From Anthracocystis setariae (Eukaryota; Basidiomycota; Ustilaginomycetes; Ustilaginales; Ustilaginaceae): DNA of 64,000 nucleotides. The notes beneath the pieces were generated by a model that worked only from the letters and a program-made list of their open reading frames with translations, was not told the DNA's origin and ran no database searches. The DNA lies in the NCBI GenBank assembly GCA_928724745.1, contig CAKMXJ010000018.1, positions 1-64,000 of the forward strand. The letters run 5' to 3'. Made by a program: the position numbers and the translations under genes. Positions 1-7,735 of this stretch are shown here, one piece after another; positions within the stretch are counted from its first letter, which is position 1, and every line of letters starts with the position of its first letter.

Positions 1-958
1 CTAACAATTAAATAGCCAAAAATTCCGGCTCTAAAATAAAGCAATTAATAGACACTGTTAGATTATGCCAGTCAACACAATCTCACATTGCAAAAAAGCG
101 AGAATTATTCTGCCATGTTAGATCAGAAGTGTCTGACACGGGAAGTGACCAACTTTGAACCACTCCTGAGCCGTGACAAGAACTAATGGCGCACTCCTAC
201 GCGGGGAACATCACCGTATAGCACCCCTCTACACATCCCATTAAAGCATCAGCACCATCAGAGGTGATCAAAAACTTTTTTTTCTTCCCCGAGAGAATCT
301 GGCTGTGGACCTTTGACGGTCCGTATCTCGGTGACCACGGAACATGGTTCCGTCAGACTTTGCATACATATAGTTCAGACCTATATCTACAACTCCCATT
401 AGTACAGATTCTTGATCAAAGTGCTCTCCGGCGGGGAGGACCTTGTAACCAACGTCCCTGACATGGTCACGTAGGGTCAGGGTTGGGTCGGGGTCAAAAC
501 CCGAGTCACCGTATCTCAGCAACCAGGGATGCGCTCCCTCTGAAACTTCACTGCTAGCATCTCCTAGCATGTGTGAGCAAGTTTGATTAAGCTAGCGTGG
601 AGATTGGAGGTGGTCCATTTTCCCACTTTCAAAGGGGGGACCCTTGGAGCTTCGACCGAAATCTCCAAAAACAACAAGTCGGCCATAGCTCCACAACCAC
701 TTTGCGCCCTTCCATGGGAGTTTCAGGGTGTTCATTTGGGCCTATTTGAGCCATAGTTTACTATGGGTGCGTCCCTGAAAAGTGAAATTTTTGCCAACCC
801 GAGTCGAGTCGGGCCGATATTGACGGAGCCGTACAGCAACATTTTATTATGCAACTTGCGTAGGGTTAAGTAATCAAATATACCTATTTTGGGTAGATGA
901 ACAACTTTTATTAAGCAACCCTACCCTGTTTGTAATTCAGACCCCCTTGTAACCCTAA
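1..958 (+). repeat. Subtelomeric module ending in CTTGTAACCCTAA
   Basis: No convincing gene is present. The block ends at 946-958 with CTTGTAACCCTAA, the recurrent right-hand edge of modules in this subtelomere. Its last part, from about 605, is a diverged homologue of 3808-4153: both share a 'tttcaaaggggggacccttggagct' type start (given here only as a landmark at 628-652), a 'tatgggtgcgt' box, a 'gggtt-a-taatcaaa' box and the same end. Bases 728-958 recur apparently unchanged at 6051-6281. An earlier sub-block (about 280-460) resembles 4890-5065, and also carries CTTGTAACC but without the telomeric repeat. Confidence 0.7.
60..145. repeat. Hairpin-bearing repeat with GCAAAAAAGCG box
   Basis: The stretch has the order TTAGATT..., ACACAATCT, CATTGCAAAAAAGCG, then a 'gaatt' box. 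The same order recurs in a cluster at about 3060-3250 and more loosely at 6470-6555. AGATTG and CAATCT within the unit can pair. Function is unknown, and it may be the remains of a small non-autonomous element. Confidence 0.45.
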
Positions 959-2648
959 GATTGTGCAATGAAGACCCAGTCCTTGAAGTAGCCGTCATCT
1001 CTGACAGAGGCAATGGGAGAATGGCTGACAAGCTGCAGAGGTGCCACATCAGACCAGATCTGTAGGAGATCAGCTGGGAAGAGGCTGATGTTGACAGAAT
1101 CCAAGTCCATGATGGTGGCAGATGGAACAAAAGGTGGAGAAGGGACAACTAGTACAGTCTTTGCCAAGTGTCTGCTCTTTGACCAGCGTGCTATGTATTT
1201 CCCAAGGCGCAGGAAGGCAGCTGGTGAGGTATCAGAGGTGCTATGTCAACCAGCAAACTAAGGCCAGGGGTGCACTTGAGGGACTCTTGGAGCTCTACTT
1301 GGATCCAACTGGACCAGGAATGGTGAAGACAAGAGGGGATGGTGGTGGTAGGAAGGGAAGATGGAAAGTGGGAAGATGGAAGGGAGGGTTGATATATATA
1401 TCATCTTCAAAGACCGGATGCAAAGTGCACAGACCAAGCAAAGAACATCACGGAATCTTAGAGAAGAAAAGAGAAGGTCAGGGTTACTGAGCCGGCAAGC
1501 CCAGGTCCCCCCGATCCCCTCTTTCCCTTATGAGCCCTGCCAGAGGCCCAACACCACTGCGCTTTGCTAGAGTCCGGTAGCTGCACCTACCATTCCCTAA
1601 CATCACACCGTGATGGCACACCCAGGATTTCTTTCCCCAAGATCGGCGATCCTCAATTCTGGCCAGTAGCAGTGGGCAGAATATCAGACAGGCCATCCCT
1701 TAGGTAAGGATGTGTCTTGAAGCCTCAGTCACATAACCCAGAAATTAGGAGATAGTGGGGATTGAACCCATGACCCTAGGAGTGAAACTCCCAGGCAGTC
1801 TCCTGACCACTGAGCCACCTTGGCTTGTTGAAATCACTCCAGAAAAAACACTATAAGTATGGTCACTTTCTGACCAAGTCAGCAGGAAGCTGTCCTACAG
1901 CTCTGGCCCCTTAATCAAAGTTGTAGAGACCATCCATGGCTACACTACGCACCTTTTGGATCTCCAAAATGTTGAGCGGTCACGGAGCAATCACCGTTCC
2001 CAACTTTCTACGCACCTGGACTGCCCAAAAAAGACGTGTCAAATTTATTTTTAATTCATATTCTTATTCAGCATACTTGAATCTATTAGACTGCCAATTC
2101 CCAGCCTGCTGCCCCTGTTAAAAAGGTCGATGCCACACCAAAAGCGTTTCAAAAGTGGTCGCTTTTTGGCTGGAGTGGCTGTTGGTACAGTCTGGGACAA
2201 CTCTCAGGCCACATCCTACATAATAACTGGCCCTGAAACTTGGCGTACCCCCCTATTTCAGTACATATTACCCTAGTCACAGTCCAAACAGCCAGCAGCA
2301 GGCCCGGCCCAGGTCCAGTAGCGGTCACGTCGGTGTCGGCCTATGGGTGGATGTTGGGACGTTGATATCTTGGGCTAGCCTGCTCCAATCACTCTGATAC
2401 TTTGTCAGTATCTTCTCTGAGCCTATTAGAACTAATATAGACACTCACCAGAACCTGCCCAGGCCATCTGACAAAGTCGACTTTTCCACCCCGTGAAACT
2501 TTGACCGGCCGTATCTCCGCAACCACCAAGTAAACTGGTCCGGGGGTCAGCAAGGTTTTTGCTCTACTGGCACCAATGAACAACTTTACTTAAGACCCCA
2601 ACACATGTTTCGTGTCAGCCCCTAGCGGGGAGCCCCTTGTAACCCTAA
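959..2648. repeat. Subtelomeric stretch ending in CTTGTAACCCTAA
   Basis: No supported protein gene; short ORFs here have no recognisable motif. The block begins immediately after a CCCTAA (951-958) and ends with CTTGTAACCCTAA at 2636-2648. It contains the SINE-like element described separately. Near its right end are a 'GTATCTCCGCAACCA' box (about 2512) and a 'caactttacttaaga' box (about 2580). Both are shared in diverged form with other modules. Confidence 0.5.
1400..1832 (-). mobile_element. tRNA-derived SINE-like element (minus strand)
   Basis: Read on the minus strand from about 1826, the sequence has a tRNA-like head. An A box TGGCTCAGTGG (1807-1817) fits the pol III consensus TRGYNNARNNG, and a B box GGTTCAATCCC (1758-1768) lies at tRNA-like spacing. 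A T-arm (ATGGG / CCCA) can form. The first seven bases do not pair with the expected acceptor 3' strand, so this is not an intact tRNA gene. A tRNA-unrelated body continues toward about 1400, where an AT dinucleotide run sits. The 3' end is a guess. A tRNA pseudogene is the alternative. Confidence 0.5.
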
Positions 2649-3518
2649 ATTTCGAAATTGGACCCTGGATACGGAACGCGGTTCCGTGCTTCCCGTGGCC
2701 ATTCCCGTGCCTTCCGATCCTGCCGACCATTTCCGAGGGTCGGGAACCTTGGGGAAGTATATAGTCAACTCGACTCGTCACAGGTGGCCCCTAGCCATCT
2801 TCCTGTGCTCTGTTCTCTTTCCCATCCTTCCTCGCCAGACCATGCAGCAACACGAGCCAAGTCTTGATCGGTATGCTGGCAGTTCAAATGTTGCTATGCA
2901 ACCCTAAGGCAAGCCATCACACAAGAGGACCGCCATAGAAGCTTCGTTGCCCGCTTCAAAAAAGCTCGCTTGCCAAGGCACGCAGCTACCATCCTCATCT
3001 TCCAAACACGCCGTTCTCAGTGCTCTTTGGCGACACCGGATGTGTTCGATCAACGTCATCGACACAATCCGACACCGCAAAAAAGCGAGGATTTTGGACG
3101 TTCTTGAACATGTTAGATTGCGTTGAGTAGCATGTTCTGCATTGCAAAAAAAGCGGAAATTTCCCGACATTTCCAGATTTGTTAGATTGCGCCAATTAAC
3201 ACAATCTGTCATTGCAAAAAAGCGAAAAAAAATTTCCGACACGGAAACTCGGAAAATCACCTCGGGGAGCTCGGAATGCGTCGGAATAGCTCGGGAAGCT
3301 CGGGAAGCTCGGGATCCTCCATGAGTCAAACTTGACTCCCCATCTGCGGCCCCTACGCTGCAGCTACCGCACCAAGCCTTGGCATGCCAAAGTGTACCCA
3401 TATAGTGCACACACTGACCCCAAGCAGCCCCCAAAGTTTGGCTTGCTCACTGTCGCCACCAGCCAACATGTACGCGCAGACGTACATTTACGTCAACTAC
3501 GCCCGCTACGGTGCAGCC
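2649..3518. repeat. Subtelomeric repeats, GCAAAAAAGCG cluster
   Basis: The stretch begins straight after CCCTAA at 2648. A further short telomeric remnant (TGCAACCCTAA) lies at 2897-2907. Bases 3060-3250 hold three copies of the GCAAAAAAGCG-type unit, starting near 3077, 3144 and 3214 (spacing 67-70 bp), with TTAGATTG/CAATCT arms between them. At 3285-3315 there is a short 'gctcgggaa' triplication. No gene is supported. Confidence 0.5.
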
Positions 3519-4153
3519 ACCGTGCCTGGTGTTTGTGTTCCCAAGTCTATCTATATACTGCACAAACTGACATAAAAAAAACCCCAGGGTTATGCTTCCT
3601 CATCGACGCCCCCAGCCAAAGTGTACGCGTGGACCTACGTTTACGTAATTTCGCAAAAAAGTATGCAAACGATTTCGCCAGAATTTTCTGATCACAATCT
3701 ACAAGAAAAGAGCTTTCCAACGGTACCAAATGATCACCATAACTCACACGGGGACCCATATGTAACCTGAACAAGTTCTGATAAGACAGCAAGACAATCC
3801 AAGGGGGGTCCATTTTTCACCTTTCAAAGGGGGGACCCTTGGAGCTCTGGCCAAAATCACCAAAAAAGTCAAAGTGTCTGTAGCTCTGTCACCATGCATA
3901 GCACTTCCATGAAACTTCTAGGGTACTCCTTTCACACCATTTGCCCAATAGTTACTTATGGGTGCGTGTCCAAAATCTTGCATTTTTGCCGGTCCGACAC
4001 GTCTCGGGCCCAACTTCACCGACCCGTCACCGCAAATATTATTACTCAACTTGAGTAGGGTTGACTAATCAAACATGTATTTTTGACCTTTCTCTACAAC
4101 TTTGCTTAAGCAACCCTACTCGATTTGTAAAAGGGACACCCTTGTAACCCTAA
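3519..4153 (+). repeat. Module with third copy of block plus diverged terminal module
   Basis: Bases 3519-3765 are a near-identical third copy of the left part of the duplicated block at 4157/5055 (they differ at, for example, tctatct versus tctgtct). From about 3808 the sequence switches to a diverged version of the module at 605-958 and finishes with CTTGTAACCCTAA at 4141-4153. No coding potential is recognised. Confidence 0.6.
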
Positions 4154-4156
4154 CCC

Positions 4157-4984
4157 CACCTTGTAACCCTAACCCTAACCCTGCAGCCACCGTGCCTGGT
4201 GTTTGTGTTCCCAAGTCTGTCTATATACTGCACAAACTGACATAAAAAAACCCCCAGGGTTATGCTTCCTCATCGACGCCCCCAGCCAAAGTGTACGCGT
4301 GGACCTACGTTTACGTAATTTCGCAAAAAAGTATGCAAACGATTTCGCCAAAATTTTCTGATCACAATCTACAAGATGAGAGCTTTCCAACGGTACCAAA
4401 TGATCACCATAACTCACAAAGGGTCCCCCTATGTAACCCTAACCCTAACCCTACTGACTGTCTTCCAATTTGAAGTAGACGGTCTGTCTTTTTGTTTGAA
4501 GTGGACCGTCATCTGCTGAATTCAAATCCAAAATAATTTTGAAGTGGCACGTCTTCCTGGCATTTCAAAATCCAGCACAGTTTTCAAATGGACCGTCTCA
4601 TTTTCTCAGGGACGCGTCCAAACAACAATTTTTTGCCCATCAAACCCTAACCCTACCCTCAACTTCGGTCAACCCCACCCTGAACTTTGGTCAACCCTAC
4701 TTGGACCCCATCTTCAAACCTGGGTTGACCGAACTTGGACCTAGGTTCAAGGTACCTTGGTGTCAACTTTGAACCCCTGCAGCACCGCAACCACTTGCAA
4801 TTTCACCACTCTTAACATATGTACAGCCTCTCTATAGGTTCTTCTAGCTGTTCCACACATTACCTCCACCCTTCCTCCTCTTTGAAAAAAAAAATATTCT
4901 TCCCCGACAGAATCCTGGCGGCAACTTCAAATGCCCGTATCTCCGTCAATAGGTTAAACTTTAACCCAAACTCAACGGCTTCTG
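4157..4984. repeat. Duplicated subtelomeric block, copy 1
   Basis: This 828-bp block is repeated at 5055-5882 with an 898-bp offset and appears identical, since translations in several frames on both strands match. It starts with CACCTTGTAACCCTAA and two further telomeric repeats. It contains internal telomeric tracts at 4433-4454 and 4643-4656 and a GACCGTC-rich segment (4455-4655) that also lies upstream of the zinc-finger gene at 7736-10219. Confidence 0.85.
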
Positions 4985-5054
4985 ACAGCTCTGAGCTAGC
5001 TCTACAACTTTCATTAATACAGATTTGATGGTGATTTTGACGGGTCCAAGGGAA

Positions 5055-5882
5055 CACCTTGTAACCCTAACCCTAACCCTGCAGCCACCGTGCCTGGTGT
5101 TTGTGTTCCCAAGTCTGTCTATATACTGCACAAACTGACATAAAAAAACCCCCAGGGTTATGCTTCCTCATCGACGCCCCCAGCCAAAGTGTACGCGTGG
5201 ACCTACGTTTACGTAATTTCGCAAAAAAGTATGCAAACGATTTCGCCAAAATTTTCTGATCACAATCTACAAGATGAGAGCTTTCCAACGGTACCAAATG
5301 ATCACCATAACTCACAAAGGGTCCCCCTATGTAACCCTAACCCTAACCCTACTGACTGTCTTCCAATTTGAAGTAGACGGTCTGTCTTTTTGTTTGAAGT
5401 GGACCGTCATCTGCTGAATTCAAATCCAAAATAATTTTGAAGTGGCACGTCTTCCTGGCATTTCAAAATCCAGCACAGTTTTCAAATGGACCGTCTCATT
5501 TTCTCAGGGACGCGTCCAAACAACAATTTTTTGCCCATCAAACCCTAACCCTACCCTCAACTTCGGTCAACCCCACCCTGAACTTTGGTCAACCCTACTT
5601 GGACCCCATCTTCAAACCTGGGTTGACCGAACTTGGACCTAGGTTCAAGGTACCTTGGTGTCAACTTTGAACCCCTGCAGCACCGCAACCACTTGCAATT
5701 TCACCACTCTTAACATATGTACAGCCTCTCTATAGGTTCTTCTAGCTGTTCCACACATTACCTCCACCCTTCCTCCTCTTTGAAAAAAAAAATATTCTTC
5801 CCCGACAGAATCCTGGCGGCAACTTCAAATGCCCGTATCTCCGTCAATAGGTTAAACTTTAACCCAAACTCAACGGCTTCTG
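5055..5882. repeat. Duplicated subtelomeric block, copy 2
   Basis: Second copy of the 4157-4984 block. Identity stops at 5882, after which this copy continues with its own sequence. Internal CCCTAA tracts lie at 5331-5352 and 5541-5554. The lack of visible divergence suggests recent duplication or homogenisation by exchange between telomeres. Confidence 0.85.
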
Positions 5883-5894
5883 GCGGCTCTTGAA

Positions 5895-6050
5895 CAGCTC
5901 TACAACTCTCATTAGTACAGATTTGATGATGAATTTCATGGTCGCTGAGGAGAGCCTTGTAACCCTAGCTCTCAGCCAGCTCTACAACTCTCATTAGTAC
6001 AGATTTGATGATGAATTTCATGGTCGCTGAGGAGAGCCTTGTAACCCTAA
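5895..6050. repeat. 82-bp tandem pair ending in CTTGTAACCCTA(A/G)
   Basis: Two consecutive copies of a segment that begins AGCTCTACAACTCTCATTAG (from about 5896 and 5978) and ends in GAGAGCCTTGTAACCCTA. The first ends in TAG and the second in TAA. A diverged relative is at about 5005-5065. Confidence 0.75.
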
Positions 6051-6281
6051 GTGTTCATTTGGGCCTATTTGAGCCATAGTTTACTATGGGTGCGTCCCTG
6101 AAAAGTGAAATTTTTGCCAACCCGAGTCGAGTCGGGCCGATATTGACGGAGCCGTACAGCAACATTTTATTATGCAACTTGCGTAGGGTTAAGTAATCAA
6201 ATATACCTATTTTGGGTAGATGAACAACTTTTATTAAGCAACCCTACCCTGTTTGTAATTCAGACCCCCTTGTAACCCTAA
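6051..6281 (+). repeat. 5'-shortened copy of module 728-958
   Basis: 231 bp that match 728-958 through the shared right end. The copy begins directly after CCCTAA at 6050, whereas the first copy extends further left into related sequence. This gives two copies with the same right end and different left ends. Confidence 0.85.
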
Positions 6282-6301
6282 CCCTAACCCTAACCCTAAC
6301 C
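6269..6301 (+). repeat. Interstitial telomeric tract (CCCTAA)n
   Basis: CTTGTAA followed by four CCCTAA-type units, the longest perfect telomeric run with the 10537 tract. The C-rich strand is on +, as expected for a left chromosome arm. A shorter tract follows at 6395-6415 after GCCCATCAAA. Confidence 0.9.
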
Positions 6302-6625
6302 GTCTTCCAATTTTCAAATGGACCGTCTTCCAGAGGGCCAGACGCGAGCTGCCCACCTGGGGATAAGCATTAGAACAACGATTTTTTGCCCATCAAACCC
6401 TAACCCTAACCCTATGTTTATTTTCATCCCTAGTGGGTAACCCCTTGTAAGTGACACATGCAAACAAAGCAAAAAAGCATGAATTTCGGACGTCTCCCGC
6501 TGTGTTAGATCACGTGCTGTGACACGTTCCGTCTCTGCGGAAAAAAGCAGGAATTCCAATTTTCAAATGGACCGTCTTCCAGAGGGCCAGATGCAAGCTG
6601 CCCACCTGGGGATAAGCTTTAGAAG
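6302..6625. repeat. GACCGTCTTCCAGAGGGCCAG repeat copies
   Basis: A segment of about 75 bp containing ATGGACCGTCTTCCAGAGGG and CCCACCTGGGGATAAGC occurs at 6303-6380, again at 6555-6622, and a third time at 11885-11963 upstream of the second zinc-finger gene. Between the first two copies lies a CCCTAA tract (6395-6415) and a GCAAAAAAGC-type repeat (6470-6555). Confidence 0.7.
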
Positions 6626-7030
6626 CTGCATCTCCGCAACGGCTGCATGGATTCCTGTGAAACAAAGCTCATGACACTCTCCTTGGTGTCAGGAATGTCA
6701 TAGAAGCTGCCTTGCCATCATAGCATGTCTGGTTGTAAAGTTACAGGCACATGGCTACAATAGCTGCTTTTTCAGGTCTTATAGCCATGTGGCTGCATCT
6801 CCGCAACGGCTGCATGGATTCCTGTGAAACATAGCTCATGACACTCTCCTCAGTGTCAGGAATGTCATAGAAGCTGCCTTGCCATCATAGCATGTCTGGT
6901 TGTAAAGTTACAGGCACATGGCTATAAGAGCTGCATTTTCAGGTCTTATTGCCATGTGGCTAGATCTCCGCAACGGCTGCATGGATTGTTGTGTAATAGG
7001 TCTTGTGACACTCTGCTTGGTCTCAGAAAT
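6625..7030. repeat. 168-bp tandem repeat, about 2.4 copies
   Basis: Units start at about 6625, 6793 and 6960 with CTGCATCTCCGCAACGGCTG (third unit CTAGATCTCC...). The first two units are nearly identical; the third decays after about 60 bp. The 'TCTCCGCAAC' box is the same as in the CTTGTAA-type modules, suggesting shared ancestry. Confidence 0.75.
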
Positions 7031-7474
7031 GTCATGATACCTCTAGAATCCCAACAGCATGGCTGGTTGCTGCACAAAAGCTGTTTGAAGGTGACGTGAT
7101 TTTATCTCCTGATTTTCTGGAATTAAAGTCACGTCGCCTTTGAGACTGTAGATCTTGCAGAATCATATTGCTGACAGTGTGGCATAGATGTTGCCGTGTT
7201 CCTGAGATGAATCTCTGTTTTTTATTCTGGCGTTATGCCCTCTTTCCAATCTAAATTTGCGCCTCCACACTGATCAAAAATTTTATTCCGAGTTGAAATC
7301 CATCCATGCAGCTGATTCTGTGCTGGCAACTCTCTGTACCAATTTTCTCCAAAGACAGCATCAAGCCTCTGCTTTGCTGTGATAGCTGTTGGAAGCGTCT
7401 TAGAGGCAGATGGCTGCAACGGATGAATGCTGGCTGACATCCACTCCGGACCAAAAGATGAAGTGGGCCAAAAT
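7031..7474. other. Gene-poor subtelomeric sequence
   Basis: No recognisable coding or repeat signal is seen, except an inverted-repeat-like pair: AAGGTGACGTGATTTTA near 7087 and AAGTCACGTCGCCTTTG near 7126 can partly pair. Short minus-strand ORFs here show no known motif. Confidence 0.4.
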
Positions 7475-7735
7475 TCAAGCAGGTTCCAGTAGACCTGGGC
7501 CCGGGGGACTCTCCTGTTTGAGTATTTTTGGTCCAGTTTCCGGCAAGTCCCCTTTTCTGACCGAGCCTGGGGGACTCTCCTGTTTTGGAAATTTCAAGTT
7601 GATTTCAGGCAAGTCCCCCTCCTGGCAATCTGCCTGTTTTCCTTCCGCTGGGGGACTCCCCTGTTTGGGAAATTTTCCTTTGATTTCAGACAAGTCCCCC
7701 TTCCCCATCCTGCCATTCTGCATATTTTCCTTCCG
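7475..7735 (-). other. In-frame extension beyond TAG with three peptide/hairpin repeats
   Basis: After the TAG stop (7736-7738) of the upstream minus-strand gene, the same frame stays open to a TGA at 7475. It encodes three copies of a repeat of about 28 residues (core GDLPEI-x2-KFPKQESPPG). Each DNA unit also starts and ends with complementary arms (GGGGGACT / AGTCCCCC), so three hairpins can form. This could be a readthrough tail, a tail cut off by a nonsense mutation, or a 3' structured region. No start codon context decides between these. Confidence 0.5.

Noticed and set aside
1752..1826. Functional tRNA gene
   Set aside because: A and B boxes and T-arm are present, but the acceptor stem does not pair; treated as SINE or pseudogene.
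4175..5670. Repeated ORFs of 60-80 codons in the duplicated block
   Set aside because: They are identical only because the block is duplicated; they cross telomeric repeats and have no motif.
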